The position numbers and the translations under genes were made by a program. The notes under the pieces were generated by a model, which saw only the letters and a list, made by a program, of their open reading frames with translations, ran no database searches and was not told the origin of the DNA. This document shows positions 34,218 through 43,194 of a stretch of 64,000 nt of DNA, in pieces (the first letter of the stretch is position 1; every line of letters begins with the position of its first letter). Source of the DNA: an uncultured Saprospiraceae bacterium (GTDB lineage: Bacteria > Bacteroidota > Bacteroidia > Chitinophagales > Saprospiraceae); contig CALGAW010000037.1 in assembly GCA_937959115.1 (NCBI GenBank), positions 1-64,000 on the forward strand, in the 5' to 3' direction.

Positions 34218-34874
34218 ATGAATAAAACACTTGGCAATACCGCAATCCTGATCATCTTAGCCTTATTCTTTAGTGTTTCTTTGACCGCTCAAGATGATGA
34301 GACTTATGATGGTGACGAAGAATTAATGGAAGAAGGATTTAACATTCCAAATCAAGGCTATAATCTGAAAGAACGAATTTTCATTGGAGGCAACATTGGG
34401 TTGCTTGGTTTCTCAAGTCAACAAATCGGAATAGACTTTTCTCCATTTGTTGGAGTACGTGTAATCGATAACATTCATTTAGGAGCGGGCTTCAACTATT
34501 CTTTCCAATCATTTAAAACACCTACACAAATTGGCGTGTCTACAGAAAGATATACACTCTACGGCTACAAAGTCTTTGGAAAGTTTTTATTCTTTAATCT
34601 TGAGTCAATAATGAATGGAACCAAAAGAGAGCCGGGCGATCCATTAGGTGGGGCTTATGCACTTACTGAGTTTCAGCAAAATTGGGGCAAAGTTAATATT
34701 GATGGAGTAACTGGTAGTGGAAAATTTGACCCCTCTTTTTTCCTAGGTTTAGGATACCAACAAAATTTTTATAGAAAGTTTTCTTCCTTCGTTGAGGCGA
34801 CTTACGACGTGATACAAAAAAATAACAATACATTTCCAGTCGGAATTCGATTTGGTCTGTACTACGGGTTTTAA
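34218..34874 (+). CDS. Outer membrane beta-barrel protein
   Basis: 218 residues with signal peptide (L-I-I-L-A-L-F-F-S-V-S-L-T-A-Q). A short acidic stretch (D-D-E-T-Y-D-G-D-E-E) follows, then alternating strands such as F-I-G-G-N-I-G-L-L-G-F, I-H-L-G-A-G-F-N-Y and S-F-F-L-G-L-G-Y, ending with V-G-I-R-F-G-L-Y-Y-G-F whose terminal Phe fits the insertion signal for the outer membrane. It resembles the small OMP-b-brl family. No ligand can be predicted. A strong terminator follows at 34898. Confidence 0.7.
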   Translation: MNKTLGNTAILIILALFFSVSLTAQDDETYDGDEELMEEGFNIPNQGYNLKERIFIGGNIGLLGFSSQQIGIDFSPFVGVRVIDNIHLGAGFNYSFQSFKTPTQIGVSTERYTLYGYKVFGKFLFFNLESIMNGTKREPGDPLGGAYALTEFQQNWGKVNIDGVTGSGKFDPSFFLGLGYQQNFYRKFSSFVEATYDVIQKNNNTFPVGIRFGLYYGF

Positions 34875-34897
34875 TAGAATTGAATAATGATAATAGG

Positions 34898-34930
34898 GGC
34901 TGAAGCTTTTTAGAGGTTTCAGCCTTTTTT
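34898..34930 (+). terminator. Rho-independent terminator
   Basis: GGCTGAAGCTT (34898-34908) pairs with AGGTTTCAGCC (34914-34924), with two G-U pairs and loop TTTAG, followed by TTTTTT (34925-34930). It ends the beta-barrel gene. The helicase gene ends 11 bp further on the other strand. Confidence 0.88.
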
Positions 34931-34940
34931 ATGGAATGTT

Positions 34941-36263
34941 CTATCGTTTCTTTCGATATTGCTTTTTGTACTTCTTCTTCATTTTATCCTCGTATCGTTC
35001 TTTGTTGTTCACTTTTCGGTTCTTTGCCTTTTTTTCATGAAAGGCTGGACCAGAAGGGACCCGTTTCTTTGCTTTGTGGTTGTCAAACGGCACAAATTCT
35101 ACTGGGATTTCAAGTTGAATCAGTTCTTCAGAGATTTCCAATGTTTCAGGATTTGGCAGGATTTCGATTTTTTGTTCCATCAGTGCTTCTACTGCTTCTT
35201 GATAGGGTTTTTCCTTTTCCGAAACAAATGAAATGGCGATCCCTTTTTGTTTTGCACGGCCTGTTCTTCCTATACGGTGCATGTATTTTTCTGCCATATC
35301 CGACATATCAAAGTTGATGACGTGTGTGACCTCAGACACATCCAATCCCCTTGCAACAATGTCTGTAGCGATGATAAACCGATAACTACCATCCTGGAAA
35401 CTGTCAACGGTAGCGAATCGATTGTTTTGTGATTTTGAAGAATGAATCACACCCATTTTTTCTTCGAATCCCTCAAGCAGACGCTCATAAAGCGCATCAG
35501 CCATTTTCTTACTTCCTGTAAAGACTAACACCTTTTTCATATTGGAATCGGTGTTCAACAGAAGTTCTATCAGATTTGCTTTTGTGTTAAAATTGGGCAC
35601 TTGATAAACATATTGATCAATGTTTTCTAGTGGTGTCCCAGATGGCGCGGCTTCAATCTTTTCGTACCGATCAGTAAACTGATGAATCACATGTTCCACC
35701 TCTTCAATCATCGTGGCAGAGAACATCAGGTTTTGCCGTTTTTCTGGAAGGAATTCAAGAATATTTTTCAGTTGGGTCCTAAAACCAAGGTTCAACATCT
35801 CGTCAACCTCATCAATGATCAGTTTGTTGAGGAATTTGCCCTTTATCACGCCCTCCATCATCAAGTCGAGAAGTCTCCCTGGGGTTCCTACTACAATATC
35901 AACTCCGGCCCCTACAAGCCTTCTGTGTGTCTTGATGTTGGTTCCACCATATACGCCGGCCACCTTGACATTCGTGTAACTACTTAATTTTTCAATCGTT
36001 TCTGCTACTTGAGCAACTAATTCACGGGTCGGCACAATGATTAAAATTCTGGCGTGCGGTGATTTCGAGAACTTCCATAACCGTAGGACTGGCAATAGGT
36101 AGGCAAGGGTTTTTCCGGTTCCAGTTTGTGCAATGCCCACGACATCTCTTCCTGTCATGATATCAGAAAACACTTTTTCCTGAATGGTGGTCGGTTTGCT
36201 CATGCCCATATCATCAAGCGCATTCCACAAAGCGTTATTTAAGTTTAAATCTCTGAACGTCAT
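34941..36263 (-). CDS. DEAD-box RNA helicase family protein
   Basis: 440 residues. The motifs are in order: Q motif K-P-T-T-I-Q near 20, motif I A-Q-T-G-T-G-K-T near 45, P-T-R-E-L-V-A-Q near 95, G-T-P-G-R-L-L-D near 145, motif II D-E-V-D near 167, S-A-T near 200, A-T-D-I-V-A-R-G-L-D near 310 and H-R-I-G-R-T-G-R-A near 340. Motif II reads DEVD instead of DEAD, a change tolerated in the superfamily. The C-terminus is strongly basic (K-K-K-Y-K-K-Q-Y-R-K-K-R), probably binding RNA. It likely acts in ribosome assembly or mRNA turnover. Confidence 0.93.
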   Translation of the reverse strand: MTFRDLNLNNALWNALDDMGMSKPTTIQEKVFSDIMTGRDVVGIAQTGTGKTLAYLLPVLRLWKFSKSPHARILIIVPTRELVAQVAETIEKLSSYTNVKVAGVYGGTNIKTHRRLVGAGVDIVVGTPGRLLDLMMEGVIKGKFLNKLIIDEVDEMLNLGFRTQLKNILEFLPEKRQNLMFSATMIEEVEHVIHQFTDRYEKIEAAPSGTPLENIDQYVYQVPNFNTKANLIELLLNTDSNMKKVLVFTGSKKMADALYERLLEGFEEKMGVIHSSKSQNNRFATVDSFQDGSYRFIIATDIVARGLDVSEVTHVINFDMSDMAEKYMHRIGRTGRAKQKGIAISFVSEKEKPYQEAVEALMEQKIEILPNPETLEISEELIQLEIPVEFVPFDNHKAKKRVPSGPAFHEKKAKNRKVNNKERYEDKMKKKYKKQYRKKR

Positions 36264-36307
36264 AACTGCAAAAATAATGAAAATAGAATGAACTCATGCT
36301 TTAAGCA

Positions 36308-37393
36308 CTAACTTCTTAACCTTCCTTGTCTATATTGCTCGACTCTTTGGGCCACAAACACATTCAAAAGGAAAGCCAATAGGACCGAAAGCAGAATTGC
36401 TAAACCACTATAGGACAAATAGTTTTTGATTTGGAATATTCCATGTAAATGGTTTAAAAAAAGAAGGATTAACATGTGTGAAATATATACAGGATAGGAT
36501 AACTCGCCAATTTTTCGATCCCATTTTGAATGTTTTGTATGAATAAAAACAAACGGTACCGCTATCGTAAAGAATAAGAAGAATAGAAGTTCTTTTCCTG
36601 TAAAATCAAGGAAACCATAGGTGAAAATGGTGAGTATTGTCAAGTAATATATGAATTTAACAGGAACATTTTTCTTCAATTCTAATCGTTTATATCCGTG
36701 ATAACAAAAAGTGCCAAGTAAGAAGAAACCAAGCGCTGTAGGGAAAAAACGATGAATCCAAGGATCGTGATTGAGCCCCCAATTCCATAATATCAATCTA
36801 AGTAGTAGTGTTCCGAGTAATAATCCGCCTACAAAAAGAAGGTTTTTCCTTACAATGAATGGGGCAATCAAGTAAAATAGAATTTCAACTCCAAGTGTCC
36901 ATGCCTGAGGAATAAGCAAAAATTGATACAACATCGGCTTTGAGTCTCCAAAACTCTTCGTAAAAAAGAGATTACCGTTTTCCAGATTAATGCCTAAAAA
37001 CATCACCATATCTTGAAATACTAGGAACAGGTTGGTAAATGCCAAGAAAAGCAAACTGAACCACCCCAAATGGTCAAAATACTGGAGATAGACGTGCATT
37101 CTTGCGAACTGCGTACCATCAGTCATTAAAAAGATGATTCCACTGTAACAAAAAGTCAGCAAAAGTACCACCCAATAAATAGGATACAAACGAATCAGCC
37201 GATTTGTGATAAACAACCGGTAAGAGTCATTAAGACCAATGTATTTTTCATTCAACACGAAAGTCATGTAAAAACCAGAAATGATGTAAAACGCTTGTAC
37301 AGCTACACGACCACCCACTAAATTCAATCCTAAAAAAGAATCAGTGTGGGCAATAACTACCGAAATTGCTAAAATTAATCGTACAACTCCCAT
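36308..37393 (-). CDS. Acyltransferase-3 family membrane protein
   Basis: 361 residues with about ten hydrophobic segments. The family motifs are present: V-V-I-A-H-T-D-S near 15 (catalytic His), A-F-Y-I-I-S-G-F-Y-M near 33, N-R-L-I-R-L-Y-P-I-Y-W near 65 and L-G-V-E-I-L-F-Y near 165. Members O-acetylate surface polysaccharides or lipids in the inner membrane. No glycan-synthesis genes surround it, so the acceptor is unknown. It is 44 bp from the helicase gene on the same strand. Confidence 0.88.
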   Translation of the reverse strand: MGVVRLILAISVVIAHTDSFLGLNLVGGRVAVQAFYIISGFYMTFVLNEKYIGLNDSYRLFITNRLIRLYPIYWVVLLLTFCYSGIIFLMTDGTQFARMHVYLQYFDHLGWFSLLFLAFTNLFLVFQDMVMFLGINLENGNLFFTKSFGDSKPMLYQFLLIPQAWTLGVEILFYLIAPFIVRKNLLFVGGLLLGTLLLRLILWNWGLNHDPWIHRFFPTALGFFLLGTFCYHGYKRLELKKNVPVKFIYYLTILTIFTYGFLDFTGKELLFFLFFTIAVPFVFIHTKHSKWDRKIGELSYPVYISHMLILLFLNHLHGIFQIKNYLSYSGLAILLSVLLAFLLNVFVAQRVEQYRQGRLRS

Positions 37394-37777
37394 TGCATAA
37401 AATTAGATTTTAAACTCGGATTATCCAATAGAATATTCCTTGACTTGATGCGCTAGGTGAAACAAGTGGTAAACGTTCGATGCCTATCGACTACAGTTTT
37501 AGCTTTTTTTCTTAATTATTTTCAAAGGTTTCTAACAAACTTGATTGAATTCTGACGATTATATTTTATATTTTAGGTCCATCGAGTAAGTATGTTAAAG
37601 TGCGCAACAAACTTGCTGTATCAAGGTTGCGCAATAATGATTTTATAATAAATAACTCAAAATATGCTCCTTAATAAAATAGTCACAAAAGAAAAGTATA
37701 TTTACAATGTGCTCTATTTCTTTTATTTACAATAGAGTATTGAATGAATTAAACGTAATAATCGTAATTTAATCGAC
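37394..37777. other. Divergent intergenic region with a strong bulged hairpin
   Basis: There is no coding frame in 384 bp between two divergent genes. A stable hairpin is present: TGCGCAAC (37601-37608), AAA bulge, CTTG (37612-37615), loop CTGTAT, CAAG (37622-37625), GTTGCGCA (37626-37633). It has 12 paired bases and no T-run on either side, so it is more likely a regulator site or part of a 5' leader or small RNA than a terminator. Confidence 0.5.
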
Positions 37778-40700
37778 ATGAAAATTCAGTTAAACCTTGT
37801 TCCGCTCTTTTTTGTTTGCTTTTTCTTATTTACAAGCATACAAATTGGCATTGCCGCAGATTTTAAAATCCTTGTATTCCATAAAACAAATGGTTTTCGA
37901 CATACAGGAGCGATTAATCAAGGGATTACAATGCTCGAAGATTTGGGTGCAGCTTCTTCCACTGATACCTGGACTGTAGATAATACTCAAGATGCTTCCG
38001 TTTTCACGACTGCTAACTTAAGTAACTACGATGTCATAGTCTTTCTTTGTACTTCTGGTGGAGGACTTTTAAATGCATCTCAAAAAGCAGCAATGGAAGC
38101 CTTTATTCAAGGCGGAAATGGTTTTGTTGGATTTCATTCTGCTACGGATACGTATCGGAATACCAATGCAAACTCTAAGTGGCTTTGGTACAATGAATTG
38201 GTTGGAGGGATTGTTCAAACCAACCCCTATCATACCCCAAATAATACACAGGGAACAATGAATGTGATGACTAATCATCCAACCACATCACACATCGGAA
38301 ACATAGGTGATACCTGGGTGCACAATGAAGAATGGTACTACTGGGAGCAAAATGGTGGTCAGGTAAGCCCAAACAACATCGTTTTATTAGAGGTAGAGTC
38401 CACAGGAAACAATAGCTATGACGCTAAAAGACCAATCACTTGGTACAAAGAGTTTGATGGTGGACGATCTTTCTACACTGCATTAGGCCATAATGGTAGT
38501 ACTTATCAAAGCGATCAAAAATTTAGGCAAATGTCTGAAAAAGCGATTTTATATGCCGCAAATAGAATTAACGTAATTCATGACTGCACAAGCCCCATAT
38601 CATCAAGCTGGACGTACCTACTAGATGAAGATTTTACGTGCTGGGAAAAATGGATGGGAGTGCCGCATACAACTACAGGATTGCCAGGCTCCAGTGGAAA
38701 CGTAACAAATGGTTCAGGTACTCCATTAGGACTGAATAACGATCCGACGAATGTCTTTAATATAATCACTGTCAATGGTGAAAAACAGCTTTATATTACA
38801 GGAGAGGTATATGGAGGTCTAACAACAACAAATTCATACAGTAACTACCATTTAAGCATGCAGTTTAAGTGGGGAACTCAAAAATGGGAGCCAAGATTAA
38901 ATGATCCAAGAGATAGCGGTATTTTATATCATTGTAAAGGAAACCACGGAACCTTTTGGGATGTATGGAAGTCAAGCCTTGAAATGCAAGTCCAGGAAGC
39001 AGATTGTGGTGACTATATCGGTTTAGCAGGAGTCGGTGGTTCAATTCTGGCAAGCAACAATGGAGGCTGGGTCTTTGATCCTGATAATGGCTCACTCGTA
39101 AATGTGAATTTTGTAAGAGCGGAACAAGACCTGGAATTACCCAACGGCCAGTGGAATACCCTTGAAGTCATGGTCATTGGAGATCGGGCAATTCATTATG
39201 TAAACGGGGTAATGGTGAATGCTTTACAAGATGCAAAATGGAATGGAGTAACTGTAACAGAAGGACAAATTCAAATTCAATCTGAAGCAGCTGAGATTTA
39301 CTATCGTGACATCAAAATAAAATCCCTTGCTGACTTTCCACAAGTTGATAAGATAAGACTAGGTTGGGGGGTTATTCCTGTTTGTACTCAAGGAGCGCCA
39401 ATTGGTGATACGATCTCCTTGAAAAAATCTGGTGGAGACGAAAATTGGTTGACTATAGCTGCTGGGTCATCCATAATATCTGCAGATGCAGACCTACAAG
39501 CAGATGCAGATTTGTTTGTAGTAGAAGCACATCCAAATGGTTGTATTGCATTCAAATCTGTTGCAAACGGAAAATATATCCAAGTAAATGGAGGCAATAC
39601 GAATGTTGAAATAAAGGCCACTGGTAATGCTCCTGGAACGTGGGAGAATTTTGCATGGCAAGATATGGGAAATGACCAAGTCGCAATTAGGAGCCTGTTC
39701 AATGATGGTTGGCTTCGAGCAGATTGGACAATTGATGATGTTACAATTTTTCCGAATGGTAATGTTAATGGCAATTTTGAAACCTTTGATTATTCGATCA
39801 AAACTGATATCCTTTGTGATACAGGTGCACCAATTGGTGATACAATCTCTTTAAAAAAGTCAGGAGGAGATGAAAACTGGTTGACAATTACTGCTGGCTC
39901 ATCTATAATTGCTGCAGATGCAGACCTTAGAGCGGATGCAGATTTGTTTATCGTAGAAGCACATCCAAATGGTTGTGTTGCATTTAAATCTGTTGCAAAC
40001 GGAAAATATATACAAGTAAATGGAGGCATCACGAATGTTGAAATCAAGGCAACTGGCAATGCTCCTGGACCATGGGAGGATTTTGCATGGAAAGATTTAG
40101 GAAATGACCAAGTAGCGATTCAGAGTTTGGTAACTGGTCTTTGGCTTCGAGCAGATTGGACAATTGACGATGTCTCAATTTTTCCAAATGGAACATCCGA
40201 CTCCAACTTTGAAACATTTGGTTATTGGATCCATACCGAAACTGTTTGCAATATTGGCGTTTGGCTAGAAGGGGCTTTTGATTTGACTTCAGGTATGATG
40301 AACAATAATCTTCAACAAATCGACCTCTTGCCAACTGGACAACCCTACAATATTGCTCCTTGGAATTATAATGGAAATGAAGGCGCAGGCTGGTTACCTT
40401 CTGACTATCCAGTCGGAGCAATTGACTGGGTGCTGTTGTCACTTCGAACCAGTCCTCAACCAAGTAGTGAGGTCGCTAAAGCAGCAGCCTTGTTGATGGA
40501 AGATGGAACGATACAACCAGCATCTTTCGAGCTAAATGGTAATTCTGCGACTGCTTATTACATTGTTGTTGAACATCGAAATCATTTACCTGCCATGACA
40601 CCAACCGCTATTCCTTTAGTAAATAACACGCTTAACTATGATTTTCGCATCAATAACAGCTATAACCCAGGCGCTGGTTTTGGACAGAAGCAATTAGGGA

Positions 40701-40909
40701 CAGAATGGGTGTTGTTTGCGGGTGATATAAGTCAATCATCACCAGTAGGGTATGAGGTTTCTGGAGCAGACAATATACTGTGGAATGTTGAAAATGGTAA
40801 TTTTTTAATCTATTTGCCAGAAGACACAAATATGGATGGTGATGTGAATGGAATGGACCGTATTTTGTTGAATCAAAATAATGGTATTTCTTCCTCAATA
40901 TTGAAATAG
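37778..40909 (+). CDS. Secreted ThuA / DUF1080 / twin fascin-like protein with C-terminal module
   Basis: 1043 residues with signal peptide. Residues ~28-262 are ThuA-like (L-V-F-H-K-T-N-G-F-R-H-T, F-V-G-F-H-S-A-T-D-T, F-D-G-G-R-S-F-Y-T-A-L-G-H), a fold related to glutamine amidotransferases that often pairs with sugar-acting domains. About 275-525 is a DUF1080 (concanavalin-like, 3-keto-disaccharide hydrolase type) domain with D-S-G-I-L-Y-H-C-K-G and Q-V-Q-E-A-D-C-G-D-Y. About 539-826 are two nearly identical 144-residue units (I-S-L-K-K-S-G-G-D-E-N-W, N-G-K-Y-I-Q-V-N-G-G) resembling fascin-type beta-trefoils. The rest is a variant of the shared module (D-W-V-L-L-S-L-R-T, E-H-R-N-H-L-P-A-M) ending with one calcium-like loop, TNMDGDVNGMDRILL. 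It suggests extracellular glycan binding or degradation. Confidence 0.8.
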   Translation: MKIQLNLVPLFFVCFFLFTSIQIGIAADFKILVFHKTNGFRHTGAINQGITMLEDLGAASSTDTWTVDNTQDASVFTTANLSNYDVIVFLCTSGGGLLNASQKAAMEAFIQGGNGFVGFHSATDTYRNTNANSKWLWYNELVGGIVQTNPYHTPNNTQGTMNVMTNHPTTSHIGNIGDTWVHNEEWYYWEQNGGQVSPNNIVLLEVESTGNNSYDAKRPITWYKEFDGGRSFYTALGHNGSTYQSDQKFRQMSEKAILYAANRINVIHDCTSPISSSWTYLLDEDFTCWEKWMGVPHTTTGLPGSSGNVTNGSGTPLGLNNDPTNVFNIITVNGEKQLYITGEVYGGLTTTNSYSNYHLSMQFKWGTQKWEPRLNDPRDSGILYHCKGNHGTFWDVWKSSLEMQVQEADCGDYIGLAGVGGSILASNNGGWVFDPDNGSLVNVNFVRAEQDLELPNGQWNTLEVMVIGDRAIHYVNGVMVNALQDAKWNGVTVTEGQIQIQSEAAEIYYRDIKIKSLADFPQVDKIRLGWGVIPVCTQGAPIGDTISLKKSGGDENWLTIAAGSSIISADADLQADADLFVVEAHPNGCIAFKSVANGKYIQVNGGNTNVEIKATGNAPGTWENFAWQDMGNDQVAIRSLFNDGWLRADWTIDDVTIFPNGNVNGNFETFDYSIKTDILCDTGAPIGDTISLKKSGGDENWLTITAGSSIIAADADLRADADLFIVEAHPNGCVAFKSVANGKYIQVNGGITNVEIKATGNAPGPWEDFAWKDLGNDQVAIQSLVTGLWLRADWTIDDVSIFPNGTSDSNFETFGYWIHTETVCNIGVWLEGAFDLTSGMMNNNLQQIDLLPTGQPYNIAPWNYNGNEGAGWLPSDYPVGAIDWVLLSLRTSPQPSSEVAKAAALLMEDGTIQPASFELNGNSATAYYIVVEHRNHLPAMTPTAIPLVNNTLNYDFRINNSYNPGAGFGQKQLGTEWVLFAGDISQSSPVGYEVSGADNILWNVENGNFLIYLPEDTNMDGDVNGMDRILLNQNNGISSSILK
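39392..40255. repeat. Tandem duplication of a 432-bp coding unit
   Basis: Unit 1 (39392-39823) and unit 2 (39824-40255) are in frame and visibly very similar in DNA, each encoding one fascin-like domain. Both start G-A-P-I-G-D-T-I-S-L-K-K-S-G-G. The similarity, including at silent positions, indicates recent duplication or conversion. Confidence 0.9.
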
Positions 40910-41143
40910 AGTACTATTAATCAAACAGAATTCTATGTTTTGCTCATAAAATGATTCTAATAACGATCACCTAGAGATGTAACCATTGACGAACCCCATT
41001 GGATGCCAATGGAGTAACACTTCCTCTTGAATATGCCAACTGTTGCTTTATAGCAGATTCAGCTGTTCCTCCATGTAAGAATAGTGCTTCTCCTGTTCTG
41101 CCACTCAAACAAATGCCCCGACTTGTGGCGCAAACAATACGGA

Positions 41144-41782
41144 TTAAAACAAAAACGGTGTCCCATCTGGACAGTTTTCAGCATAAAAGGATAACTTATT
41201 CTTTGAACAAACACCTACATAGTCACCAATACCTCCTTCGAGATCATAGATCAACTGAAAATGTAAATGAGCTGGCCATCCGCCATTGTCGGGGTAATCA
41301 CCAACCTCACATAGTTTTTGGCCGGCAGCAATGGGGTCAGAAGGCTTAAAATTGGAGATGTGCCATTGATTTAAATGACCGTACAAAGAATAGATCTTCT
41401 TCAATCCAATCTGATGTTCTAGTATTATTGTATACCCATAGTCAAGGTAATTGTCATTGTTCGCAATGGAATGGATCTTGCCATCTAGCGGTGCATAAAT
41501 AGACGTACAAGGAGGAATCCAAACATCAGTTCCTAAGTGAATAACTCTAGCAATTGAGCCATCCCCATAGAGTTCTTTATTGGTATAAAAGAACCGTTCT
41601 TCCAAATAGCCACCATAATAAATTGTCTTGTTTGAAGAATATTCATCTAGCAGTTCCTGCCATTTCGGATTTTTTGCAAAAGAGCTTTGATTTGTAAGAT
41701 CAATCTTCTCAAAATTATAGCTATTACTGCCTAGAAGGGGAGTATGATTCAAGGAAGATAGATTTATTTTTTCCATTGACAT
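41144..41782 (-). CDS. Stand-alone M23-type metallopeptidase domain protein
   Basis: 212 residues without a signal peptide. The LytM/M23 zinc ligands are seen as H-L-G-T-D near residue 85 and H-L-H-F near 175, with S-L-Y-G-H-L-N near 135 supplying the middle His. The sequence (I-H-L-G-T-D-V-W-I-P, N-N-D-N-Y-L-D-Y-G, N-G-G-W-P-A-H-L-H-F-Q-L-I) resembles the central M23 domain of large kinase-M23-class III aminotransferase fusion proteins more than secreted cell-wall hydrolases. Lack of a signal peptide fits a cytoplasmic, non-murein role. No kinase or aminotransferase part is adjacent. Substrate unknown. Confidence 0.75.
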   Translation of the reverse strand: MSMEKINLSSLNHTPLLGSNSYNFEKIDLTNQSSFAKNPKWQELLDEYSSNKTIYYGGYLEERFFYTNKELYGDGSIARVIHLGTDVWIPPCTSIYAPLDGKIHSIANNDNYLDYGYTIILEHQIGLKKIYSLYGHLNQWHISNFKPSDPIAAGQKLCEVGDYPDNGGWPAHLHFQLIYDLEGGIGDYVGVCSKNKLSFYAENCPDGTPFLF

Positions 41783-41868
41783 GAAGAATCTATGTGTTTT
41801 TAATTTAAGATTGTGTTTGTCACAATAAAGATAAGGTAGATTGCGGGTCTAAGCAGAAGTGGATTTTT

Positions 41869-42960
41869 TCATTCAAATGAATCTAGCTCTACAAACCCTT
41901 CCCATTTGCTCATATAGTCAATAAACGCTGGACCTAAGCCTTCCTTTTGAAGGTGACTTTTTGATACGGGGAGTTTTATAGTTTCAAAATCTGGATTATT
42001 AATTACCTTGACAGGGAAGTCATGATGGAGGATTGCAGATCGGCCAATGGTTACAAAATCAACCTTCGAATTAAGTATTTTATGGACATCCTTTCCCGAT
42101 CGGATATTCCCCGCCACGGTTAACATTACCTTTTTCAAATCTAAAGAGGTAAAATGCGCTAACAACGACAAGTCTTGATACGCTTCATCCTCAGGTTGTT
42201 TGTAACAATCCCATAACGAAATATCTAAGAAGTCGATTAAGTCTTCCTTGGCTAACTGTAGACAAATGGACTTCATTTCTCCGATATCCATACCAAATCT
42301 TTCAGGGGACAAACGGACTCCTAGAAGAAATTTTGGACCACATGACGCTCGTACTCCTTGGATAATCTCAAATAATAACCGAGCTCTATTTTCTAAATTT
42401 CCTCCATACTGATCGGCTCGTTTATTGATCTTTTTACTGAGAAATTGAGTAAGGATATAACCGTGGGCTCCATGAATTTCAACACCATCATATCCGCATG
42501 TTTTTGCTCTGATAGCCGCTTGTATAAAATCGTTCTTTAAGCTTAAAACCTCGTTTAATGTCAATGCCCGAGCGCCATGTTTTTCACTTGGAGAGGGACA
42601 AACTGGGGATTGACCAATCAGTTTTTCAGGAGACCGCATGCCCGCATGGTGTAATTGAATCACAGCAAGACTGCCATGCTCCTTGAGATTAGCAGCTAGT
42701 TTTTTATGTCCAGGGATGTGTTGATCAGAGAAAATCCCTAATTGACCTGAAAACCCTTTTCCAACTTCTTGAACATGAGAAGCACAAGTCATCACAATGC
42801 CGAATTGCCCAGTGGCTCGCATGGTTAACCAGTGCAGTTCTTCTTGGGATAGACAGCCATCCTCGTAGCTTTGTTGATTGGTTAGCGGGGCGAGCATAAA
42901 TCTGTTTTTCATGGTTACACCACAAGAGAATTTGAGGAGCGCGTTTGGTTTTTTTTGCAT
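41869..42960 (-). CDS. NADH:flavin oxidoreductase, old-yellow-enzyme family
   Basis: A 363-residue TIM-barrel flavoprotein. Visible: R-F-M-L-A-P-L-T-N near 20 (FMN contact), Q-L-H-H-A-G near 100, Y-D-G-V-E-I-H-G-A-H-G-Y near 160 (catalytic His-Ala-His stretch), S-K-K-I-N-K-R-A-D-Q-Y-G-G near 175 and N-R-A-R-L near 190, with V-T-I-G-R-S-A-I near 305 for the FMN phosphate. It reduces activated C=C bonds with NAD(P)H; the natural substrate is unknown. It is a single gene, 86 bp from the M23 gene on the same strand. Confidence 0.92.
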   Translation of the reverse strand: MQKKPNALLKFSCGVTMKNRFMLAPLTNQQSYEDGCLSQEELHWLTMRATGQFGIVMTCASHVQEVGKGFSGQLGIFSDQHIPGHKKLAANLKEHGSLAVIQLHHAGMRSPEKLIGQSPVCPSPSEKHGARALTLNEVLSLKNDFIQAAIRAKTCGYDGVEIHGAHGYILTQFLSKKINKRADQYGGNLENRARLLFEIIQGVRASCGPKFLLGVRLSPERFGMDIGEMKSICLQLAKEDLIDFLDISLWDCYKQPEDEAYQDLSLLAHFTSLDLKKVMLTVAGNIRSGKDVHKILNSKVDFVTIGRSAILHHDFPVKVINNPDFETIKLPVSKSHLQKEGLGPAFIDYMSKWEGFVELDSFE

Positions 42961-43022
42961 AGTTGTTTAAGAATCTTGTTTTGTCTTAGAATGCTATTGA
43001 AGTATAAAGGTAGGACATAAAG

Positions 43023-43054
43023 TTTGGTTTGGATAACCCGTCTATATAATTTTG
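43023..43054 (+). promoter_or_regulatory. Bacteroidota-type promoter upstream of the 1183-residue protein
   Basis: TTTG (43023-43026), 20 nt, then TAATTTTG (43047-43054). Both elements and the spacing fit the consensus. The start codon is at 43195, so a leader of about 135 nt is predicted. Confidence 0.45.
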
Positions 43055-43194
43055 TGGTTGTTTAAATAGAATAATAATCGAATTCAGGTTCAAAATAAAT
43101 TGGAAAGGGTTAAAGATGATTTGAGTCGCGCGATAAATTAGAATTAGAAGGGTTTTTCACTATCTTTAGTAAACACCATTAAAATCTAACTAAC

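Noticed and set aside
39392-40255. CRISPR or satellite repeat
   Set aside because: There are only two 432-bp units, in frame, each encoding a complete domain.
39388-40463. Several 60-140-codon minus-strand frames opposite the fascin-like repeats
   Set aside because: They recur because the coding repeat recurs; the plus-strand frame carries the signal peptide and domains.
40999-41349. 116-codon plus-strand frame between the ThuA protein and the M23 gene
   Set aside because: Its second half is antisense to the M23 gene, no family is recognisable, and the start is not preceded by an A-rich region. A 64-codon startless minus-strand frame in the same gap was also unrecognisable.
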